Shown: one piece after another, positions 1 to 4,971 of the stretch
Position numbering within the stretch: the first letter of the stretch is position 1
Layout: every line of letters begins with the position of its first letter
The notes under the pieces: model-generated
What the model saw: the letters and a program-made list of their open reading frames with translations, nothing else
Database searches by the model: none
What the model was told of the DNA's origin: nothing
Made by a program: the position numbers and the translations under genes
Source of the DNA: Rickettsiales bacterium
GTDB lineage: Bacteria > Pseudomonadota > Alphaproteobacteria > Rickettsiales > CANDYO01
Assembly: GCA_947424995.1 (NCBI GenBank)
Contig: CANDYO010000081.1
Location: forward strand, 1 to 8,755
Direction: 5' to 3'
DNA length: 8,755 nucleotides

Positions 1-129
1 TTCGCAGGAACTAAAGTTGCCTTGACCCATTTAATCTGCGAATTTTCTTTTAGCAACTATGCCAAGAAAATATCTTTATCACCACTAGTGATGCTTTGTT
101 ATAAACTTTTTGTTGCGCTAGATCCTTGA
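1..129 (+). CDS. possible 3' end of an upstream gene (partial)
   Basis: Frame 1 is open from the first base to a TGA at 127-129, giving 42 residues that end in a hydrophobic stretch (ISLSPLVMLCYKLFVAL). This could be the C-terminus of a protein that begins outside the window. The length is too short to exclude chance, and I recognise no family. The opposite strand competes: one minus frame here reads like protein (GDKDIFLA, stop, LLKENSQIKWVKATLVPA) but carries two in-frame stops, which would fit a decayed gene instead. Low confidence in either reading. Confidence 0.25.
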   Translation, partial: FAGTKVALTHLICEFSFSNYAKKISLSPLVMLCYKLFVALDP

Positions 130-138
130 ATTAACCAG

Positions 139-165
139 GTATTTACGTGTTTACATGATAAATAC
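139..165. repeat. small perfect inverted repeat
   Basis: GTATTTA at 139-145 is the exact reverse complement of TAAATAC at 159-165, around a 13-base loop. It lies 10 bases after the stop of the possible upstream gene, so it could be a weak transcript-end hairpin, but there is no T-run after it and the stem is AT-rich. Function uncertain. Confidence 0.3.
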
Positions 166-225
166 ATAGATTGATAATTAGTCTATCGGTCAAAAGTCAA
201 ATTTTGCACAACAAATTGAAATACT

Positions 226-281
226 CGTCATCGCGAGAGGAGCGTTTCAGGCGGGAGGCGGAAACGCATGTCGCAATGACA
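226..281. repeat. short GC-rich intergenic palindromic element
   Basis: The outer arms GTCATCGCGA (227-236) and TCGCAATGAC (271-280) are complementary with one mismatch. Inside them GCGTTTC (242-248) and GAAACGC (261-267) form a perfect 7-bp stem around a G-rich loop. The block is clearly more GC-rich than its surroundings. GTCATTGCGA-type palindromes scattered between genes are known from many Rickettsiales and other alphaproteobacteria. It shares the GTCA...TGAC ends with the two larger elements at 2981-3107 and 7906-8023, but is less than half their length and has a single inner arm. Confidence 0.7.
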
Positions 282-461
282 TCGTACTGATTTTGCTTCA
301 CACTAAAAACTGCGGAGCAGAATATAGAAATCCATAAGGTTGATATCATATATATAGCATTTTCTTATGGATTTTATAATAAAATTATACCATCAAACCC
401 TTGTTTTATATAAGCTTTATGCATTTTGATAGAGAGACTAATTCCTGTTCCATTTCTTAAC
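282..461. other. non-coding AT-rich spacer
   Basis: No credible open frame or RNA gene is visible here. Together with 130-225 it forms a mostly empty stretch of about 330 bases between the left-edge open frame and the 3' end of the minus-strand gene at 462. It holds the palindromic element at 226-281 and the inverted repeat at 328-374, listed separately. The remainder is simple AT-rich sequence such as the TATATATA tract near 350-356. Confidence 0.5.
328..374. repeat. 11-bp perfect inverted repeat, possible hairpin downstream of the 462-881 gene
   Basis: AAATCCATAAG (328-338) is the exact reverse complement of CTTATGGATTT (364-374), with 25 bases between. It lies about 90 bases beyond the stop of the minus-strand gene at 462-881, so it could form a 3' hairpin on that transcript. 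On the minus strand the stem is followed by CTATATTC rather than a T-run, so it is not a canonical intrinsic terminator. Confidence 0.45.
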
Positions 462-881
462 TCAATCTTCATATTCCTTAATATTACCAGTTATAACATC
501 TGCATTAGAAGAGCTTGAGCTTAATGCTTCACTTTTGACAGCTTGATTATTATCTAAATCTTCATCTTCTTTACACGAGGCTACTGTTTCCCTTAGTTGT
601 GTAGCAATATTTCTAGAGACCATAAGAGGACTTAAGTTTGGCTCCACACGCGCTGAGGACGTCGAAGGACTTACATCATGAAAAAGCACTGAGATCATAG
701 CTTGTCTATTTTCGTAAGTCATTCCTCCATCGCGAGCTCTTCCTGAGTTTTGTATTGCGCATAATTGATAATATGGATCTGGTGGATCATAATGAGGATC
801 ATCCATAACACTCTTATATTTAGGTTTAGGATCGACTGTATCATTTGCCGCTTTTCTATAATCAGGCCAATTATCCTTCAT
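462..881 (-). CDS. hypothetical protein, 139 aa, unrecognised
   Basis: I do not recognise a family. The main support for a real gene is the start: the ATG at 879-881 is preceded on the minus strand by AAGGAAG with a 5-base spacer, one of the best ribosome binding sites in the window. The protein is hydrophilic with no membrane segment or signal peptide. It opens with a charged, Pro/Tyr/Asp-rich part (MKDNWPDYRK; DDPHYDPPDPYYQ near residues 27-39), has a mixed middle, and ends in an acidic, Ser-rich tail with a run of five serines and a final EYED. Such low-complexity ends suggest disorder. It stands alone, divergent from the DUF2610-rpe-prmC operon. It might be a small secreted or regulatory protein, or a fragment of a longer ancestor; nothing in the sequence decides this. 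Confidence 0.55.
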   Translation of the reverse strand: MKDNWPDYRKAANDTVDPKPKYKSVMDDPHYDPPDPYYQLCAIQNSGRARDGGMTYENRQAMISVLFHDVSPSTSSARVEPNLSPLMVSRNIATQLRETVASCKEDEDLDNNQAVKSEALSSSSSNADVITGNIKEYED

Positions 882-886
882 ATATT

Positions 887-893
887 CTTCCTT
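887..893 (-). promoter_or_regulatory. strong ribosome binding site of the 462-881 gene
   Basis: AAGGAAG on the minus strand with a 5-base spacer to the ATG. It fixes the start of the orphan gene. It lies one base from a tandem repeat (895-921) whose units each contain TCCT, which is complementary to the AGGA core of this site. Confidence 0.65.
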
Positions 894-894
894 A

Positions 895-921
895 TTTTAG
901 GATACTTGTTTTAGGATACTT
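895..921. repeat. tandem direct repeat, 2 x 13 bp, next to a ribosome binding site
   Basis: TTTTAGGATACTT occurs at 895-907 and again at 909-921, identical and separated by one G (period 14). Read on the minus strand the unit is AAGTATCCTAAAA. The pair sits immediately upstream of the ribosome binding site of the 462-881 gene, in its leader or promoter region. It could be a regulator binding site, part of the leader RNA, or a small duplication without function. Confidence 0.7.
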
Positions 922-970
922 ATTAATGATTAAAACTTAGCAAAATCATTGGTTGATTATTAGCAACATT

Positions 971-1049
971 TAAATAGTGTGGTTTTATACGAGGAGCATC
1001 GCAATTTCTGATTTAAAAAAAACGAATAAAAACACCGCACTACTTTTTA
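971..1049. repeat. imperfect inverted repeat in the divergent spacer
   Basis: The segment TAAATAGTGTGGTTTTAT (971-988) is matched, with small gaps and one transition, by the reverse complement of 1026-1049 (core ACCGCACTA). The arms enclose about 37 bases including an A-run at 1015-1022. It lies between the divergent 462-881 gene and the DUF2610 operon. It may be an eroded palindromic element or a hairpin; pairing is imperfect and AT-rich. Confidence 0.3.
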
Positions 1050-1081
1050 AATTTTTCTCCTAAAATTTCTCTTTTTATTAA

Positions 1082-1110
1082 GTGTTCTTTAAGATTTTTT
1101 CAGCTATAAT
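1082..1110 (+). promoter_or_regulatory. candidate sigma-70-type promoter of the DUF2610-rpe-prmC operon
   Basis: A perfect TATAAT lies at 1105-1110, 27 bases before the start codon, which would give a leader of roughly 20 bases. The -35 region is weak: GTGTTC at 1082-1087 with a 17-base spacer is the best I can place. A good -10 with a poor -35 is not unusual in AT-rich genomes, but TATAAT also occurs by chance there. Confidence 0.5.
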
Positions 1111-1125
1111 AGACTTAATATATTC

Positions 1126-1132
1126 AAAGAGG
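1126..1132 (+). promoter_or_regulatory. ribosome binding site of the DUF2610 gene
   Basis: AAAGAGG with a 5-base spacer to the ATG at 1138. It supports this start and is the only good ribosome binding site in the three-gene operon; the two downstream genes are close enough to be translated by coupling. Confidence 0.65.
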
Positions 1133-1137
1133 CTTTT

Positions 1138-1425
1138 ATGAAAAAATTTACTGTACCATGTGATTTTGGCGGACAAAAAGCACCATTCACTATCTATATT
1201 GGTGATCCTGAACCTAAACATCATCCATTACATTTTCAGTCTAATTGGCTTTCTAAAGAACGCGGCGGTACCATTCCAGGCGAAGTAATGGATAGTATTG
1301 CTAAATTAAAAGATATTGCCGATCAAAATAATGTTTCTTTTGAAGATCTATGTGTGTATGCTCTAGGAGCTGCGCAACAAGATGAAGATGAAGCAGCAGA
1401 AGAAACTGAAGAAGCTGAAGAATAA
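1138..1425 (+). CDS. DUF2610-type protein, 95 aa
   Basis: The sequence matches my memory of the DUF2610 family, a small uncharacterised protein known mainly from Rickettsia and related intracellular alphaproteobacteria. Recognisable parts are FGGQKAPFTIYIGDPEP (about residues 10-26), HHPLHFQSNWLSKERGGTIP (28-47) and a helical part ending near FEDLCVYALG (69-78). The C-terminus is strongly acidic (DEDEAAEETEEAEE), probably disordered. There is no signal peptide or membrane segment, so it is expected in the cytoplasm. No biochemical role is known to me. It is first in a tight operon: its TAA ends one base before the rpe ATG. Conserved linkage to rpe and prmC would hint at a housekeeping role, but the window alone does not show conservation. 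Confidence 0.88.
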   Translation: MKKFTVPCDFGGQKAPFTIYIGDPEPKHHPLHFQSNWLSKERGGTIPGEVMDSIAKLKDIADQNNVSFEDLCVYALGAAQQDEDEAAEETEEAEE

Positions 1426-1426
1426 C

Positions 1427-2089
1427 ATGAATAAAACGGTTAAAATTGCCCCTTCTATCCTTTCTGCAGATTTCGCAAAATTAGGAGAGGAAGTAGAAAA
1501 AGTAAGCCAAAATGCAGATTACATCCATATTGATGTAATGGATGGTCATTTCGTTCCTAATATTACCATCGGCCCTGCTATTGTAAAAGCTCTGCGTCCC
1601 CATAGTAAGCTTATCTTCGATGTTCATTTAATGATTTATAATGTTGATCAATATATCAAAGAATTTGCCGATGCTGGCGCTGATATAATAACCATTCATG
1701 CTGAAGCTTGCACTCATTTAGACCGTAGCTTAAATCTAATTAAATCTCTAGGCAAAAAAGCTGGCGTATCATTGGTCCCCTCATCTAGTGAAAATCAATT
1801 AGATTATGTGATGGATATGGTTGACCTAGTGTTAGTGATGACAGTGAATCCTGGCTTCGGCGGACAAAAATTTATTCCAAATCAATTAGAAAAAATTACC
1901 AATATTCGTAATAAAATAAATCAAACTTCTAGAAATATAGACTTAGAAGTTGATGGCGGTATCAATGATATTACTGCTAAACAAGCAATTAAAGCTGGGG
2001 CTAATGTCTTAGTAGCTGGAGCCTATGTTTTTAAAGACGGACCAGAATATTATGCTAGGAACATTGATCTATTACGTTCATGCAATTAA
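1427..2089 (+). CDS. rpe: ribulose-phosphate 3-epimerase
   Basis: Interconverts D-ribulose 5-phosphate and D-xylulose 5-phosphate in the pentose phosphate pathway; a cytoplasmic, metal-dependent TIM barrel. The 220-aa length is normal. Visible family hallmarks are APSILSADF (residues 8-16, with Ser10), IHIDVMDGHFVPN (33-45, metal ligands His34 and Asp36), DVHLMI (65-70, metal ligand His67), MTVNPGFGGQKFI (138-150, phosphate-binding loop) and LEVDGGIN (173-180, catalytic Asp176). The frame is open from an ATG at 1382, but I start at 1427 because the extra 15 residues are a lysine-rich translation of the overlapping acidic tail of the DUF2610 gene, and MNKTVKIAPSIL is the normal family N-terminus. 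It begins one base after the DUF2610 stop and overlaps prmC by 10 bp, implying translational coupling. All key residues are intact. Confidence 0.97.
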   Translation: MNKTVKIAPSILSADFAKLGEEVEKVSQNADYIHIDVMDGHFVPNITIGPAIVKALRPHSKLIFDVHLMIYNVDQYIKEFADAGADIITIHAEACTHLDRSLNLIKSLGKKAGVSLVPSSSENQLDYVMDMVDLVLVMTVNPGFGGQKFIPNQLEKITNIRNKINQTSRNIDLEVDGGINDITAKQAIKAGANVLVAGAYVFKDGPEYYARNIDLLRSCN

Positions 2090-2916
2090 AGACTTTACTC
2101 AATCAAGCAATAACTTCCCTTAATACAGCCAATGCAGCCTTAGATGCTAGACTACTTCTTCAACATGCAGCTAATATTTCCCAAGAGATAATCTATCTAC
2201 AACCTACTTTAGAAATTTCTGAAGAAGTAGTTCAGTCTTATCTGCAACTCATTGATCGACGTATCAATAATGAACCAGTGGCTAAAATTATCGGCAGCAA
2301 ATCTTTTTGGCTAGATGATTTTATGGTTAACAATCATACTTTAGACCCTCGCCCTGATAGCGAAGTGATTATCGAAACTGCTTTAAAATTATTACCAAAT
2401 AATAATGATGCATATAGATTCTTAGATTTAGGTACTGGTAGTGGCTGTTTGCTATTATCTTTACTGCATGAATTTCCTAAAAGCACTGGGGTAGGTATCG
2501 ATATATCTTTGGAAGCTTTGAAAATAGCTCAAGCAAATGCAGAATTACTTGGATGCAGCGCTAGAGCAAAATTAATTCAGAAAAATTGGGCTGATCATAT
2601 AGATGAGCAATTCGATCTAATAATTAGTAACCCTCCGTATATCCCCAGCTCTGAGATAGCTACTCTTTCTCCAGAAGTTAAGCTTTATGACCCTTTACTG
2701 GCTCTTGATGGTGGCAATGATGGGCTTGATCCATATAGATATTTAGCTAAGCAAATATCCCCTCTTTTAAAAGCTGGCGCATATGCAATTTTTGAATTTG
2801 GCTTTGGTCAAGGAGAGGAGATTAGAGAAATTTTTAAAGGTTCTGGCTACTTAATTCACCAGATGCTCTTTGATTTAAATAATATAGAACGAGCTATAGT
2901 TATTAAGAATGGGTAG
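2080..2916 (+). CDS. prmC: peptide chain release factor N5-glutamine methyltransferase
   Basis: PrmC (HemK) uses S-adenosylmethionine to methylate the glutamine of the GGQ motif in release factors RF1 and RF2, improving translation termination. The 278 aa fit the family. Order of features: an N-terminal helical domain that recognises the release factor (about 1-85), the linker LDPRPDSE that is typical of PrmC, the S-adenosylmethionine-binding motif FLDLGTGSG (residues 114-122), the acidic end of strand 2 (GIDIS), and the catalytic NPPY (184-187) followed by IPSSEI. The start ATG lies inside the last codons of rpe, a 10-bp overlap with no separate ribosome binding site, so translation probably depends on rpe. 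It is the last gene of the operon; a palindromic element begins 64 bases after the stop. No sign of damage. Confidence 0.97.
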   Translation: MQLKTLLNQAITSLNTANAALDARLLLQHAANISQEIIYLQPTLEISEEVVQSYLQLIDRRINNEPVAKIIGSKSFWLDDFMVNNHTLDPRPDSEVIIETALKLLPNNNDAYRFLDLGTGSGCLLLSLLHEFPKSTGVGIDISLEALKIAQANAELLGCSARAKLIQKNWADHIDEQFDLIISNPPYIPSSEIATLSPEVKLYDPLLALDGGNDGLDPYRYLAKQISPLLKAGAYAIFEFGFGQGEEIREIFKGSGYLIHQMLFDLNNIERAIVIKNG

Positions 2917-2980
2917 TTTATAGCATAAACGTCATTACAAAAAAAATATTTTACTTTTTGCTCATTTATTAGTCAACCAA

Positions 2981-3107
2981 GGTCGTCACCCTTGGCCGAA
3001 GGACAAGGGTCCAGTTAAAATCTTTTAAAACTTTTAAAAACTCTAAGCATCAAGAGATTTAATCTGGATCCTCGCCACCAGCTAAAGCTAGTGGCAAGAA
3101 TGACGCC
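2981..3107. repeat. 127-bp palindromic element with cloverleaf-like layout
   Basis: Outer arms: GGTCGTCA (2981-2988) pairs with TGACGCC (3101-3107) with one bulged T. Inside, in order: arm 1, CCCTTG (2989-2994) with CAAGGG (3004-3009), perfect; arm 2, TCCAGTTAAAATCT (3010-3023) with AGATTTAATCTGGA (3055-3068), imperfect, with CTCT/AGAG pairing further in; arm 3, GCCACCAGCT (3074-3083) with AGCTAGTGGC (3086-3095), one mismatch that becomes a G-U pair in minus-strand RNA. The element is GC-richer than the surroundings and contains no gene. The same layout appears at 7906-8023. It lies between the convergent prmC and 3174-3785 genes, where it could end transcripts from either side, though no T-run follows. 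The general type fits the intergenic palindromic repeats of Rickettsiales. Confidence 0.75.
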
Positions 3108-3109
3108 GA

Positions 3110-3129
3110 TTTTTGCTTGAAAGCAAAAA
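3110..3129. repeat. AT-rich hairpin between convergent genes
   Basis: TTTTTGCTT (3110-3118) is the exact reverse complement of AAGCAAAAA (3121-3129), two bases apart, directly after the palindromic element. It is placed where a bidirectional terminator would be expected, but the T-run is on the 5' side of the stem on both strands, so it is a poor intrinsic terminator. Confidence 0.35.
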
Positions 3130-3173
3130 ATAACTTTTAACATTTAACTAGCCACTAAAAGGCGCTACTTAAC

Positions 3174-3785
3174 TTAACTACAATAATGAGGCATGTATCC
3201 TTCTGCATCAATAACCCCAGCCATATCAAGTCCAGCAACGGTTGCAATAACCACTCCAGCTACACCAGCAATAGCTGCAGTTGTTGGGAAAATTACTGCA
3301 GCAAGTGCTACGGTTGCTCCGGTATAAGAATCCAAATTGTTACCAAGATCATTTATTATAGGTTTCCATATTTCTTTAGATGATGCTACTGCATCTATTA
3401 CTAAATCAGTACCAGAATAAGAAATAGATTCAGGAATACTCCCTTTAATATATGATTGAGTAGCTTCAGTTAAACTACCAATAGTTGTAGTACTTAGAAT
3501 TTCACCCATTCCACTAAGTTCTGTTATTTTAGTAAAAAACTCTTCATTAAGAGTAGTCAATTTTGCTAACTCACTTTGCGCAACCGTCAATCCATCTTTA
3601 CCAAAACTTGCTAGTGCTGTTGCTACTTTTGTGCTAGCAGCATAATATGCAGTGCCATATGTTATCATAACTGGAAGGCTATAAGCTACAAGTGCTGTGC
3701 CAGCTACCATCGCTGCTATTTGGTATGGATGTTCACAAACATAATTTACGCTTGTCGTTAGATAAGATTCTTGTTTTTTAGCCAT
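3174..3785 (-). CDS. hypothetical membrane protein, 203 aa, unrecognised
   Basis: I recognise no family. A polar N-terminus of about 22 residues is followed by a long hydrophobic segment (about 23-50, IAAMVAGTALVAYSLPVMITYG), then a soluble, mostly helical Ser/Thr-rich middle (51-154). A second long hydrophobic segment (about 156-186) contains a small-residue pattern, TAAIAGVAGVVIATVAG, resembling a glycine zipper. A short tail ends in MPHYCS. Two hydrophobic segments separated by a soluble region of about 100 residues suggest a two-pass membrane protein. The N-terminus is not a typical cleavable signal peptide, since hydrophobicity begins late. The start is supported by GGAG six bases upstream. 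It runs toward prmC and is divergent from the next orphan gene. An integral inner-membrane protein or a secreted membrane-inserting protein are both possible. Confidence 0.78.
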   Translation of the reverse strand: MAKKQESYLTTSVNYVCEHPYQIAAMVAGTALVAYSLPVMITYGTAYYAASTKVATALASFGKDGLTVAQSELAKLTTLNEEFFTKITELSGMGEILSTTTIGSLTEATQSYIKGSIPESISYSGTDLVIDAVASSKEIWKPIINDLGNNLDSYTGATVALAAVIFPTTAAIAGVAGVVIATVAGLDMAGVIDAEGYMPHYCS

Positions 3786-3791
3786 GTTTTT

Positions 3792-3837
3792 CTCCGTATA
3801 ATATTTGAATTAAAATTAAAATTTTCTAGTAATTATA
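3792..3837 (-). promoter_or_regulatory. ribosome binding site and candidate -10 box for the 3174-3785 gene
   Basis: GGAG (3792-3795, minus strand) stands 6 bases before the ATG. Further upstream on the minus strand is a perfect TATAAT (3832-3837), 46 bases before the start codon; no convincing -35 hexamer is seen at 16-18 bases. The ribosome binding site is fairly sure, the -10 box is tentative. Confidence 0.45.
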
Positions 3838-3952
3838 GAGAAAATCAACTTTTAATCTTCTCTTAATGTTTTTCACTTATACTCTAAGTTACATTAGATG
3901 AATAGTAATTTTTAATGATAAAAGCTAAATTAATAGAAGGTAAGCAAAAATC

Positions 3953-4900
3953 ATGAGAACTAAAGTTACAGAACAAGAAGCAGAAATGAATCGTTATTTT
4001 AATAAAGTTATTCTTCCAGGCTGCCCAGGCGTTGATCAATTATTAGTAACTAAATGCTGGGATATGCTAGAACCTCAAGTAAAGCAACAATATTCCTCAC
4101 CACCTCGTGAAATAGACATAGATCCAGACTCTAATTTACATGTTAGTGGACTTTCAACTTTTATTCGAAATATGCGCGATCTTCAGAAAAAATATGGACC
4201 AAATGAAATAGCTAAAGCGGTAGAGGATTTTCGTGAATTTGGTCAATATCAACATTCTACTAAACCTCCTCTATTGTTTGCAGTAGAAGCTACTAACTCA
4301 CTAGAACCTTACGCTTCAATGAATCAAATTAGACCTATACTCCATAATATAAAAACGGGCGAACCACAAGAACAACTACATTTATCAGAAATGAGCGAAG
4401 AAGGAATCCAGAATATAAGAATGGCTGAACAAGTGGTTATTAAAAAAACTACTAATTTATCTGATATGACTAATGAAATACTCACAGGACTACTTACTCA
4501 AAAAATTGGCCATACTCGTAGTCCAAATCCCAAATATATTAATGAAAATGGTTGGGTTAACCGACATTTATTAAAAGAAGTAGCTCTATATATTGAAAAT
4601 AACTCCAAGATTATGAATGAAGCCAAATTAGATAAAGCAGAACTGAAGTTTATTGGAGCTAGACTAGCAGAGGCCTGTAATAAGTTAGATTTAAGCGCTA
4701 GCAACGATAAAATCTCTGTATCAAAACAAGTCCATGAAGCCCTCGCTAAGGTAGACTTACCAAAGGAAATAAAAATGGCAAAAGCAGTTAGTCAAACAAA
4801 AACAGCTGAAACACTTTATAGAAAAGTAATGAATGAAAGCGATAAAATCATTAAAACATCTATAGAGAAGGTAAAAAAGACCATCTTAGCAAGCAGATAA
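3953..4900 (+). CDS. hypothetical protein, 315 aa, unrecognised
   Basis: I recognise no family. The protein is hydrophilic and looks mainly helical, with no membrane segment or signal peptide. The N-terminal third contains GCPGVDQLLVTKCWDMLEP (about 23-41) and a stretch around SGLSTFIRNMRDLQKKYGPN. The C-terminal third is Lys/Glu-rich and could form coiled coil (LDKAELKFIGARLAEACNKL; ESDKIIKTSIEKVKKTILASR at the end). The start codon is the first ATG of the frame; the nearest ribosome-binding-like GAAGG (3936-3940) is 12 bases away, longer than ideal, so a start at 3986 (Met12) cannot be excluded. It is divergent from the membrane protein gene and 71 bases ahead of the large repeat protein gene in the same direction. 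Codon use and AT-richness look like those of its neighbours. A joint role with the next gene is only inference from position. Confidence 0.82.
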   Translation: MRTKVTEQEAEMNRYFNKVILPGCPGVDQLLVTKCWDMLEPQVKQQYSSPPREIDIDPDSNLHVSGLSTFIRNMRDLQKKYGPNEIAKAVEDFREFGQYQHSTKPPLLFAVEATNSLEPYASMNQIRPILHNIKTGEPQEQLHLSEMSEEGIQNIRMAEQVVIKKTTNLSDMTNEILTGLLTQKIGHTRSPNPKYINENGWVNRHLLKEVALYIENNSKIMNEAKLDKAELKFIGARLAEACNKLDLSASNDKISVSKQVHEALAKVDLPKEIKMAKAVSQTKTAETLYRKVMNESDKIIKTSIEKVKKTILASR

Positions 4901-4916
4901 ATCATCTTAATAATTA

Positions 4917-4956
4917 CTTAACTTCTACCTGTTAAGCTAGAATTATAGATTATACT
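4917..4956 (+). promoter_or_regulatory. inverted repeat and candidate -10 box before the large repeat-protein gene
   Basis: CTTAAC (4917-4922) and GTTAAG (4931-4936) form a perfect 6-bp inverted repeat with an 8-base loop. TATACT at 4951-4956 is a fair -10 box, with no good -35. If used, transcription would begin only about 10 bases before the ATG at 4972, and the inverted repeat would cover the -35 region as an operator might. The preceding orphan gene also has a TATACT (3878-3883) about 70 bases before its start. Tentative. Confidence 0.25.
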
Positions 4957-4971
4957 TAGAGATTATTGTTT

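Noticed and set aside
1382..1426. Upstream ATG start for rpe
   Set aside because: It would add 15 Lys-rich residues read out of frame from the acidic tail of the DUF2610 gene; the ATG at 1427 gives the standard family N-terminus.
3004..3036. TTTTAAAA repeats as a terminator of prmC
   Set aside because: The TTTTAAAACTTTTAAAA run lies inside the central arm of the palindromic element and is not preceded by a GC-rich stem followed by a T-run.
3186..3383. Plus-strand open frame of 65 codons, Ser/Cys/Asn-rich
   Set aside because: Antisense to the membrane protein gene; its unusual composition is what an antisense reading of Ala/Thr/Gly codons gives.
4498..4704. Minus-strand open frame of 68 codons
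   Set aside because: Antisense shadow inside the intact 315-aa gene.
4966..4971. TTG start for the large repeat protein
   Set aside because: The ATG two codons later is a better start and neither has a stronger ribosome binding site.
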